Positions 26,743-35,259 of a stretch of 42,483 bases of DNA are shown one piece after another. Within the stretch, counting starts at the first letter, position 1. Each line of letters starts with the position of its first letter. Below the pieces are notes generated by a model, which had not been told where the DNA came from, ran no database searches, and saw only the letters and a list, made by a program, of their open reading frames with translations. Both the position numbers and the translations under genes were made by a program. Source of the DNA: Peptococcaceae bacterium (GTDB lineage Bacteria > Bacillota > Desulfitobacteriia > Desulfitobacteriales > Desulfitobacteriaceae); NCBI GenBank assembly GCA_031289735.1, contig JAITOV010000062.1:1-42483 (forward strand), in the 5' to 3' direction.

Positions 26743-26791
26743 AAAAGGTGTTTCGAATGTGAGATCAATCACGATTTGAAACACCTTTTTT
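26743..26791 (+). terminator. Rho-independent terminator
   Basis: AAAAGGTGTTTC ... GAAACACCTTTTTT. Confidence 0.8.
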
Positions 26792-26849
26792 GTCTAAGAT
26801 CCAAACAAATTGGCAAGAATAGGTAATAAAATGTTGGGAGAGAAAAACT

Positions 26850-27488
26850 ATGCATAGAAAACATTGGCTGATCACGATGGGGGCTCTGTGTGCCGGCTTT
26901 TTGATTGGGGTGAGTAGTTTAGCTGTTGCCAGTTCAAGTATGCGGGCAGATGTTTTGGCAAAACTCGGCTGGAATGAGCACATTTCTCAGATACCATTGC
27001 ATCAAGGCGCGTCGGGTCATTCGGACGGGAGCGTGGAAGTCAGCGCAGGTGTGACAGCAGAGGTCGAGCCGAACGAAGAATTGCTCTTGGCACACCTAGA
27101 GCAAGAGATCATAGCGGATTATAAGCGGGATGTAGGGATGTTCTTCGAAGCCTGGAAATCTGCCGTTGTCACTGATCGGCGTAAAAAGGTTACGCAAGCG
27201 TATATCGGGCCGCTACTGGAAAAGCATTTCCGTCAGATAGAGGAATACGTCTCGGCGGGCCTGGGGATGGAAGTCTCACAGATAGATTTCACAAAAATTA
27301 ATGTAGAAAAAGCGGACGCAGTCACAGCGACCTTGTTGGCGGAGTACAGTTATGTCGGACAGGATGTTTCGTTAGGCGAGGATGTATGGGTGGGAGAAAA
27401 GTATGAGCAGTTCGTCAAATTGCGGGTGAATATGATTCATGTGGAGGATCGCTGGCTCATCTCCGGAGAAACGCTTGTGGTTGACTAA
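26850..27488 (+). CDS. Hypothetical exported protein
   Basis: Signal-like N-terminus HWLITMGALCAGFLIGVSSLAVASS; RBS gggagag. Confidence 0.7.
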   Translation: MHRKHWLITMGALCAGFLIGVSSLAVASSSMRADVLAKLGWNEHISQIPLHQGASGHSDGSVEVSAGVTAEVEPNEELLLAHLEQEIIADYKRDVGMFFEAWKSAVVTDRRKKVTQAYIGPLLEKHFRQIEEYVSAGLGMEVSQIDFTKINVEKADAVTATLLAEYSYVGQDVSLGEDVWVGEKYEQFVKLRVNMIHVEDRWLISGETLVVD

Positions 27489-27542
27489 AAACACGCGTTA
27501 AAACCTTGAATCTTTGTCCGGCGCAAGATACAATGATCCTGC

Positions 27543-28388
27543 ATGTATGAAGTCGAATGTAGTGCCTTGGGGCGCCGCGAGGTGATAGGATTGTTAACGT
27601 CTGTTCATAACCCGTTGGTGAAGCAACTCGTCAGTCTGCAAAGCCGTAAAGGGCGTGATAACTCAGGTGAGTTTCTGGTGGAAGGCCGGCGAAGTGTGGA
27701 AGAAATCTTACTGCGTGATGCGCCGGTCAAACAAGTATTCCTCTGTCCAGACCTGGCGCCAACGGCATATCAAGACTGGTGCAGAACGGAATGCCTGAGA
27801 CGAGGGATTACGTACCACGAGATCAATGAACGGGTCAGCGCCAAAATATCCGGGACGGAACAACCGCAGGGTGTTTTCGCCGTGTTGGCGCAGCCGAGCA
27901 AGGATTGGCTGGATTTTCACTTGGATCGTCAAACGGTCATCCTGTGTGTAGCTGGTATACAAGACCCGGGAAATCTAGGGACGATTCTGAGGACAGCGCT
28001 GGCTGCGGGGGTAACCCAGATCGTTTTAACAACAGGCACGGTAGACCTGTATAATCCGAAAGTCGTGCGCAGTACCTTGGGGACGATGTTGTCTCAGGTT
28101 ATTTTGGTGGATGTGCCTGCGCAAGATGTGCTGGCATTTTGCCGCGCGCAGGCGCTTCCGCTGATCGTTGCTGATAGCCGGGGGGAATCCTATGCAGTGG
28201 CGCCGCACTTGCAGCCACCGCTTGTTTTAGTGGTGGGTAATGAAGGGAATGGTGTGTCGCCGTGTTTATTGCAGGGAGCGGTTGCCCTGGTGCAAATCCC
28301 GATGCGTTATCAAGTCGAGTCCCTGAATGTAAGTATTGCTACAGGGATTTTACTTTTTGAAATCGTCCGCCGCCAACAATCCTTGTAA
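27543..28388 (+). CDS. TrmH-family (SpoU) RNA methyltransferase (start possibly ~27585)
   Basis: SVHNPLVKQLVSLQSRKGRDNSGEFLVEG, GIQDPGNLGTILRTALAAGV, VVGNEGNGV, IPMRYQVESLNVSIATGILLFE. Confidence 0.9.
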   Translation: MYEVECSALGRREVIGLLTSVHNPLVKQLVSLQSRKGRDNSGEFLVEGRRSVEEILLRDAPVKQVFLCPDLAPTAYQDWCRTECLRRGITYHEINERVSAKISGTEQPQGVFAVLAQPSKDWLDFHLDRQTVILCVAGIQDPGNLGTILRTALAAGVTQIVLTTGTVDLYNPKVVRSTLGTMLSQVILVDVPAQDVLAFCRAQALPLIVADSRGESYAVAPHLQPPLVLVVGNEGNGVSPCLLQGAVALVQIPMRYQVESLNVSIATGILLFEIVRRQQSL

Positions 28389-28458
28389 CTGAAAAGATCT
28401 TTATGCTATAATTGTCATGGCGTCAGAAAATCGGAGCCGAGGAAGGCGGGCGTTGTTC

Positions 28459-28560
28459 ATGTCTCCGACGGATTGGTTTTGGAAGGTTTTCGAAGTGACC
28501 GGTTCACCGAGTGTTTATTTGATGTACCGCCATTATGTGAATCATTGGGAAATACGATGA
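28459..28560 (+). CDS. YqzL-like small protein (33 aa)
   Basis: ATG..TGA ORF MSPTDWFWKVFEVTGSPSVYLMYRHYVNHWEIR; FxWKxFExTGxxxxYLxYR pattern; below the ORF-track cutoff. Confidence 0.7.
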   Translation: MSPTDWFWKVFEVTGSPSVYLMYRHYVNHWEIR

Positions 28561-28599
28561 TCAGGTAAAAGGATGTTTTCTTTTCAGGGAGGTTAAAAT

Positions 28600-28757
28600 T
28601 CGCCGGGGAGTAGGTTTATTGAAGATCCTAGGATGGTAGATGAACCCAGCGTCCGCTGTTATCGGAATTCTTTAAGTGCGGTCTTTGTATGGCCGAATTA
28701 AGGTGGTACCGCGGGAATGAATATATCCCGTCCCTGGCAGGGGACGGGATTTTCTAT
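28600..28757 (+). promoter_or_regulatory. T-box leader of pheST
   Basis: AGTA motif, distal-loop-like GGATGGTAGATG, candidate specifier TTC (28668-28670), T-box AAGGTGGTACCGCGGG, terminator TCCCGTCCCTGGCAGGGGACGGGATTTTCT immediately upstream of pheS. Confidence 0.88.
28726..28755 (+). terminator. Regulated terminator of the pheST T-box
   Basis: TCCCGTCCC-TGGCA-GGGGACGGGATTTTCT. Confidence 0.85.
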
Positions 28758-28768
28758 TAGAGGAAAGG

Positions 28769-29800
28769 GTGGTCGTCTTGCTGGAAGAAGTGCGTAGAAT
28801 CAAGGAGGAAACATTAAAACGCTTTGAGGATCTTGAATCGTTAGATGAATTGCAAGCGCTTAAAGTCAAGGTTCTGGGAAAAAAAGGCGAGTTGACGGCG
28901 CTATTGCGCCAGATGGGTTCGCTGAGCGCGGAAGAGCGGCCAAAATTTGGCCAAGTCGTCAATGAAGTGCGAGACTATTTGGAAAGCGCTTGGGAGGATC
29001 AGCTGAAACGTTTAGAAGATTTAGCGCTACAGAGCCGCTTGAAAGCTGAGAAGCTGGATATTTCCTTACCGGCAGCCTGGCTGGCAAGAGGGTATCAACA
29101 TCCGTTGACCCGGGTCATGGAGGAAGTGGAAGATATATTCTTGGGCATGGGTTTTCAGATCTCCGAAGGACCGGAGATCGAAACGGACTACTATAATTTT
29201 GAGGCGCTGAATCTACCGAAAGAGCATCCGGCGCGGGAAATGCAGGATTCTTTCTATATTACTGAGGATATCCTGCTGCGTACCCAGACTTCGCCGGTAC
29301 AGATTCGCACGATGGAAAAGCTATATCCGCAGTTACCGGTGAAGATCATCGCGCCGGGCAAAGTCTATCGCAAGGATGACGACGCGACCCATTCTCCGAT
29401 GTTTCATCAGGTAGAAGGACTGGTCGTAGATGTCGGGATCAGGATGTCGGACTTGAAGGGAATCTTATTAAATTTCTGCCAAGAGATGTTCGGACCCGAG
29501 CGGGAAATACGTTTGAGGCCTAGCTTTTTCCCGTTTACCGAACCGAGTGCGGAAGTGGATGTATCTTGTATGCTCTGTGCGGGAAGCGGTTGCCGCATTT
29601 GTAAGCATACCGGCTGGCTGGAGATCTTGGGTTCCGGCATGGTTCATCCTCAGGTCTTGCGGGCAGGCGGGTATGATCCGGAGAAGGTCAGGGGATTCGC
29701 TTTCGGTATGGGTGTGGAACGGATTGCCATGTTGAAATACGGCATTGAAGATATGCGGCTTTTATTTGACAATGATATTCGCTTTCTGCAACAATTTTAG
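28769..29800 (+). CDS. pheS: Phenylalanyl-tRNA synthetase alpha subunit
   Basis: [59 protein letters not shown]. Confidence 0.96.
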   Translation: MVVLLEEVRRIKEETLKRFEDLESLDELQALKVKVLGKKGELTALLRQMGSLSAEERPKFGQVVNEVRDYLESAWEDQLKRLEDLALQSRLKAEKLDISLPAAWLARGYQHPLTRVMEEVEDIFLGMGFQISEGPEIETDYYNFEALNLPKEHPAREMQDSFYITEDILLRTQTSPVQIRTMEKLYPQLPVKIIAPGKVYRKDDDATHSPMFHQVEGLVVDVGIRMSDLKGILLNFCQEMFGPEREIRLRPSFFPFTEPSAEVDVSCMLCAGSGCRICKHTGWLEILGSGMVHPQVLRAGGYDPEKVRGFAFGMGVERIAMLKYGIEDMRLLFDNDIRFLQQF

Positions 29801-29818
29801 GATAGGTGGTACGGAAGA

Positions 29819-32278
29819 ATGAAGGTAAGTTTGGCCTGGTTGCAGGCGCTGGTTGATATACACTTGGATGGGCGTGCATTGGCGGACACGCTGACCCGTG
29901 GCGGTATTGAGGTAGGCGGCATAGAACACTTGGGCAAGGGATGCGAGGATGTATGGATTGGCGAGATTAAAGCGTTAACCAAGCATCCTGACGCGGATAA
30001 ACTGCAAATCTGTCAGATAGACATCGGAACGAAAACTCTGCCGATCGTGACCGGAGCAAATAATCTGCAAGTAGGCGATAAGGTACCGGTAGCGGTGGAA
30101 GGCGCCCATCTGCCGAACGGTTTGCGGATCAAACGCGCTAAGCTCAGAGGCGTCCAATCGGAAGGGATGCTCTGTTCTACCGAAGAATTGCTCTTGGACG
30201 CCGCTTTAGGTGGCGAACGCAGTCAAGGCGGAATTTGGATTCTGGCTGAAGATGCGCCAGTCGGGGGGAAATTAGCGGCTTGGCTGGGTCAGGAAGATAC
30301 AGTTTTAGAATTAGATCTTTATCCGAACCGGCCGGACTGTCTGGCGATGGTCAATATTGCCCGTGAAACTGCCTCTCTGACTGGGGCGGCGCTACACTTG
30401 CCGGACTGGGCGCAGGAAGATCAATATCGCGGTTCATCCTTACCTGTAGGCACTGAAACGGGCACGCTCTCTCCGATTCCGGGTGTTGCCTGGACCAGGG
30501 ATTGCGCGATTGAGATTGACGACCCGGATCTGTGTTGGCGCTATGCGGGTTTGTTGGTGGAGGATGTCCGGATCGCGCCGTCGCCGGATTGGCTGCAACA
30601 ACGTTTACAGGCGGCGGGTGTGCGAGCAATCAATAATATTGTGGATATTACAAACTATTGCATGTTGGAAATGGGGCAACCCCTACATGCGTTTGACCGC
30701 GATAAAATCACGGGTACGGTACGCGTTCGCCGGGCACGGGCGGGTGAAACGCTGACCACGCTCGACCATGTAGAACGAACCTTGGAAGAAGGCATGCTCC
30801 TGATCACAGACGATGCAGGTCCGCTGGCTTTGGCCGGTGTGATGGGCGGTTTGCAGAGCGAGGTGACCTCAGCTACCCGGCGCTTGTTCGTTGAGTCCGC
30901 GCATTTTGCCGGTGTGAGCATTCGTAGAACGAGCCGTCGCGTCGGCTTGGCGTCAGAAGCTGCCGCGCGCTTTGAGAAAGGGGTGAATCCATATGGGGCT
31001 GTGGCTACTTTGGCTCGGGTAGCTGAGCTGCTGCTGGAATTACAGGCCGGTCGTCCGGTTGGTTTGGTGGATACGCAAGCGTACTTGCCGGCTTTGCCGC
31101 GTGTGAATATCAGTGTCCGGCACACGTCTGAATTATTGGGTTATCTGGTTCAATCAGACGAGATAGAGAAGATTCTACGGCAATTGGGTCTGGTCTATCA
31201 GAAATCCGGAACGGAGGAGTTCTCGGTGGAGATACCATCGTATCGTAGTGATCTGCGTATCGAGGAAGATTTAATCGAGGAAGTAGCGCGCATTACAGGA
31301 TATGAACGGATTCCGACGACTTTGCCGCAGGGAAGCCAGACACAGGGACGTAGAACCCAGGAACAAGAGATAAGGCGGCAATTACGGCATCTGCTAGTCG
31401 GAGCGGGGATGCATGAGGTGCTGACCTACTCCTTCGCCCGGGTGGATCAGGATGCGTTATGGGGTGAAGCCGCGCAAGCCATTCCCTTACTCAATCCGTT
31501 GCGCGATGAATTGCGGACGATGCGTACGGCCTTACTGCCTGGATTATTGGACATCGCTTCCCGCAATCGGTCGCGTCGTAATATGGATTTGAGTATTTTT
31601 GAGATCGGCAGCGTATATCAGGCCAAGTCAGCTATGATCAACGAGTTGCCGAATGAGATTTTGCGTTTAGCCGGAGTCGTGATGGGCAAAACCAAGAAGC
31701 ACTGGCATGCTGCTGAAACCCCCTATGATTTTTATTATGTTAAAGGCTTGGTGGAAGCGATCGCCTGGAAATTCCATCTGACGTTTCATTATCATGTGCC
31801 GGAGCGTAGCGAGGTTTATCATCCCGGACGTTCGGCGGAGATCTGGCTGGGTAACGCAAAAATCGGCATGATGGGTGAGATGCATCCTTTACAGGAGAAG
31901 CAATGGGATTTGGAGCGGGCGATTGTCTTGGAAATCGATCTGCGGCCGTTATTACAAAAGGGCGGCGCAGGGATTCGGGTTTCCCCAATACCGCGTTTTC
32001 CGGCGATCCTGAGAGATCTTTCACTGGTGGTACGTGAAGAGATTCCGGCAGTGGCTGTGAACGAAAGTATGCGTAAATTGGGCGGCATATTGCTGCAACA
32101 GGTAGAGCTGTTTGATGTTTACGCCGGGAAATCCGTACCGGATGGATATAAGAGTTTGACCTTCTCCTTGCGCTATCAATCCTTGGATGAGACATTGACG
32201 GACGCGCAGGTAAATAAGTTAAATGAACGTATTCTGGCTGGAATTCAGCAGGAATTTGGCGCACAGCAGCGAAATTAG
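29819..32278 (+). CDS. pheT: Phenylalanyl-tRNA synthetase beta subunit
   Basis: VIGEI/WIGEIKALTKHPDADKLQICQIDIG, NRPDCLAMVNIARE, NIVDITNYCMLEMGQPLHAFD, FDVY...KSLTFSLRYQSLDETLTDAQVN. Confidence 0.96.
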   Translation: MKVSLAWLQALVDIHLDGRALADTLTRGGIEVGGIEHLGKGCEDVWIGEIKALTKHPDADKLQICQIDIGTKTLPIVTGANNLQVGDKVPVAVEGAHLPNGLRIKRAKLRGVQSEGMLCSTEELLLDAALGGERSQGGIWILAEDAPVGGKLAAWLGQEDTVLELDLYPNRPDCLAMVNIARETASLTGAALHLPDWAQEDQYRGSSLPVGTETGTLSPIPGVAWTRDCAIEIDDPDLCWRYAGLLVEDVRIAPSPDWLQQRLQAAGVRAINNIVDITNYCMLEMGQPLHAFDRDKITGTVRVRRARAGETLTTLDHVERTLEEGMLLITDDAGPLALAGVMGGLQSEVTSATRRLFVESAHFAGVSIRRTSRRVGLASEAAARFEKGVNPYGAVATLARVAELLLELQAGRPVGLVDTQAYLPALPRVNISVRHTSELLGYLVQSDEIEKILRQLGLVYQKSGTEEFSVEIPSYRSDLRIEEDLIEEVARITGYERIPTTLPQGSQTQGRRTQEQEIRRQLRHLLVGAGMHEVLTYSFARVDQDALWGEAAQAIPLLNPLRDELRTMRTALLPGLLDIASRNRSRRNMDLSIFEIGSVYQAKSAMINELPNEILRLAGVVMGKTKKHWHAAETPYDFYYVKGLVEAIAWKFHLTFHYHVPERSEVYHPGRSAEIWLGNAKIGMMGEMHPLQEKQWDLERAIVLEIDLRPLLQKGGAGIRVSPIPRFPAILRDLSLVVREEIPAVAVNESMRKLGGILLQQVELFDVYAGKSVPDGYKSLTFSLRYQSLDETLTDAQVNKLNERILAGIQQEFGAQQRN

Positions 32279-32322
32279 CAGATTAAGATACTATAGAAGC
32301 GAAAATAAGTTAAAACTAGGCG

Positions 32323-32595
32323 GTGATACGTAAGATGCCAGAGGATGCCACAAAGATCAGTATCGAGATTTACGGGGAAAAATATCTGGTGCGCGGTGAT
32401 GGGACACCCGAACATATTCAAGCCATCGCCAGCGAGGTCGATCATAAGATGACGCTGTTAGCAGGTCGTTTGCCGAACTTGTCCCTGAATCACTTGGCGG
32501 TGCTGACGGCGTTAAATCTGGCTGATGAGTTGGTCAAGCTGCGCGAAGAACAGGAAGAGCTACTCAGTCTCCTGGGTGAAGATACATTCGGATAA
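32323..32595 (+). CDS. zapA: Cell division protein ZapA
   Basis: KISIEIYGEKYLVRGDGTPEHIQAIASEVDHKM...LAVLTALNLADEL. Confidence 0.85.
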   Translation: MIRKMPEDATKISIEIYGEKYLVRGDGTPEHIQAIASEVDHKMTLLAGRLPNLSLNHLAVLTALNLADELVKLREEQEELLSLLGEDTFG

Positions 32596-32677
32596 ATCCT
32601 ATGACAGAAGATGAGAAGTTGCGAAGCGGCGCCTGGGCTTTCCAGGCGCTTTTCTATAAGGAGAGAGACATTAGCCA

Positions 32678-35245
32678 ATGGAAGAAGGAAGAAAACAAAC
32701 CCGGATGGAACTGTTAGCCCCCGCAGGCGATTGGTTGGCCTTTAAAGCCGGTGTGGAGAACGGCGCCGACGCGATCTATCTAGGCGGAAAGAGTTTCAAC
32801 GCCAGGGCAGGGGCGGAAAACTTTTCCTTGGATGAGCTGCGCCAGAGTGTGCGGTATGCGCATGAGCGGGATGTTAAGGTATATGTCACGGTGAACACGC
32901 TGGTAACGGATGATGAACTCTCAGAATTAGCCGAGTATCTCTATCACTTACATGAAATAAGGGTCGATGGGCTGATTATTCAGGATATCGGTGTGGCGGC
33001 TTTGGCGCGCGCCATTCTGCCTGAAGTGCCGTTGCATGCCAGTACGCAGATGACGGTGAACAATATCTGGGGCGTACAGCGTTTGGCGAAAATGGGTTTT
33101 TCCCGCGTTGTGTTGGCGAGAGAGTGTTCGGCAGCGCAGATTAGCGGCATTGCGCGGCATAGTCCTTTAGAGGTGGAAGTCTTTGTCCACGGCGCGTTGT
33201 GCGTTTGCTATTCGGGGCAATGCCTGATGTCCAGTTTTATTGGCGGTCGCAGCGGCAATCGCGGTAAATGCGCCCAGCCCTGCCGGATGGCCTATCACTT
33301 GCTGGATCAGCAGCAACACGATGTCTTGGCCCAGCAAAAAATCGGCGAACATTTGTTGAGTACACGCGATATGAATCTGTCTGAACAATTGGGGCGTTTG
33401 CAAACATGCGGCGTACGTTCATTAAAAGTAGAAGGACGCATGAAACGTCCGGAATACGTAGCGACAGTCATTCGCCTATATCGCCAAGCGCTGAATCATT
33501 TGACAGACCTGGACGCCGATGCGGATCATCTTTTGACGCCGGAGGAACAGCGTCAGTTGGCGCAGATTTTTAATCGGGATTTCAGTACAGCTTATTTAAA
33601 TGAAAACCCGGGAGCCGCGTTAATGAGCTATCATCGGCCCAATAACCGCGGTTTGCGTTTAGGACGGGTGCTGCGCGGCGAGCAGGGTCAGATGGTCGTG
33701 AAGCTGGAAAATGAACTGCGTGTCGGAGATGGGATCGAGGTATGGAATAACCGCGGGCGTGAAGGTGTGAACGTGGAGCGGATCTTCCTGACGGAGGAAG
33801 AGCAGGGTCAGCGTTCGCTGCACTCGGCGGAACAAGCGGATCCGGGGCAAACTGTGCAATTGCTTTTTAACGGCTGGGTGAATCCGGGAGATCGCGTGTT
33901 CAAAACACATGACGCATTATTGATCCGTGAGGCCCAGAGCAGTTATCAGGAAGGGCATGAAAGGCGTAAACGCCCGTTGCGTTTGCGTTTATCCGGTCAG
34001 ATCGGAGAACAGCTCTGTTTGGAAGCGTCCAGCGGAACGCAATGCGAGCGCGTCTTCTCCTCCAGTGCGGCGCAGGCGGCAGTGAACCGGCCGTTGACCA
34101 GGGAAACGGCGCTTCGTCAGCTGAGCCGTTTGGGGACGACGCCTTTTCTGCTGCAAGAATGCGAAACGGAGCTATCCGGAGATCTGATGATCCCGATCAG
34201 TGAATTAAACGATATGCGGCGCCGGGTTGTGGAAGCATTGTTGCGGCCCAAGCATCACTTGGCACCCGTGGCGCAAGCGGTCTTTCAGCAACGTTGTTCC
34301 GACTGGCGCGCGGTGGTATGGCAAACCAGGCAAAGAACGGCGCGCGGAGTATTGCCGGCGCTGTCGGTAGCCGTCAGTTCTCTCGCGAATCTAAAGGCAG
34401 GGGTACAGGCCGGCGCGCGCCGGATCGTTTTCGGCGGAGAACACTGGCGCTCGCGTGAAGGACTGGATTTTGCTGATGTGCAGCGTGCTTTAGCCTATTG
34501 CCAAAATTATGGAGCGCAAGGGATTTGGCGCTGGCCGCATATTCTGTCTCAAGAAGAGTCGGCGTTATGGAACAAACGCTTAACGCAGGTAGCGCAATGG
34601 GCGGAGCGTCCGGCGATCATGGTGGCGAACTTGGGAGCGCTGGAGATGGTGCGGACAGTAGATCCGGATTGGCCATTGGAGCTTGATTATCCGCTGAATA
34701 TTTTCAATGCGCTGAGTGTAGCCTATTGCTTAGAACAAGGCGTGCGTAATATCACGCTTTCTCCGGAATTAAGCCGTGCGCAGATCGCTCAGCTCGCCTC
34801 ATGGCCGGCGACGGAGATACTGGTGTTTGGTGATATGAAGATGATGGTCAGTGAATATTGTCTGTTGGGATCAACTTTGGGGGGCAAACAGGGTGAGCAG
34901 TGCAGTCAGCCTTGCCGCCGCCAACCCTACACGCTCCAAGACCGCTTGCGCCTGAATTTTCCCTTGGAGACGGATCATTCGTGCCGGATGCATCTCTTTA
35001 ATAGTAAAACCCTGAATCTCTATCCGGTCTTGGATGATGTGGCAGGACTCGGGGTCAAGCGCATTCGCCTGGAGTTGGTTCGGGCGACGGAACGTCAAAT
35101 CCGTTGGATTATTCCGTTGTTTGACGAACGCTGGACCGCGTTGATGAACCATCCGCAGGCCAAGCCTACAGAGCAGAAGATAGATTGGGAGTCCTACTAT
35201 CCCGAGGGCTTTACCAAAGGGCATTATTATCGTGGCGTCGTGTAA
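32678..35245 (+). CDS. Peptidase U32-family protein
   Basis: MELLAPAGDWLAFKAGVENGADAIYLGGKSFNARA, VFVHGALCVCYSGQCLMSSFIGGRSGNRGKCAQPCR. Confidence 0.93.
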   Translation: MEEGRKQTRMELLAPAGDWLAFKAGVENGADAIYLGGKSFNARAGAENFSLDELRQSVRYAHERDVKVYVTVNTLVTDDELSELAEYLYHLHEIRVDGLIIQDIGVAALARAILPEVPLHASTQMTVNNIWGVQRLAKMGFSRVVLARECSAAQISGIARHSPLEVEVFVHGALCVCYSGQCLMSSFIGGRSGNRGKCAQPCRMAYHLLDQQQHDVLAQQKIGEHLLSTRDMNLSEQLGRLQTCGVRSLKVEGRMKRPEYVATVIRLYRQALNHLTDLDADADHLLTPEEQRQLAQIFNRDFSTAYLNENPGAALMSYHRPNNRGLRLGRVLRGEQGQMVVKLENELRVGDGIEVWNNRGREGVNVERIFLTEEEQGQRSLHSAEQADPGQTVQLLFNGWVNPGDRVFKTHDALLIREAQSSYQEGHERRKRPLRLRLSGQIGEQLCLEASSGTQCERVFSSSAAQAAVNRPLTRETALRQLSRLGTTPFLLQECETELSGDLMIPISELNDMRRRVVEALLRPKHHLAPVAQAVFQQRCSDWRAVVWQTRQRTARGVLPALSVAVSSLANLKAGVQAGARRIVFGGEHWRSREGLDFADVQRALAYCQNYGAQGIWRWPHILSQEESALWNKRLTQVAQWAERPAIMVANLGALEMVRTVDPDWPLELDYPLNIFNALSVAYCLEQGVRNITLSPELSRAQIAQLASWPATEILVFGDMKMMVSEYCLLGSTLGGKQGEQCSQPCRRQPYTLQDRLRLNFPLETDHSCRMHLFNSKTLNLYPVLDDVAGLGVKRIRLELVRATERQIRWIIPLFDERWTALMNHPQAKPTEQKIDWESYYPEGFTKGHYYRGVV

Positions 35246-35259
35246 ACAAGGGAGGAAGC

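Noticed and set aside
35185-35259. N-terminal extension of the MutS2 ORF
   Set aside because: ATG at 35260 with ggaggaa RBS and conserved N-terminus MSINAKALEKLEF is the better start; the extension overlaps the U32 peptidase gene.
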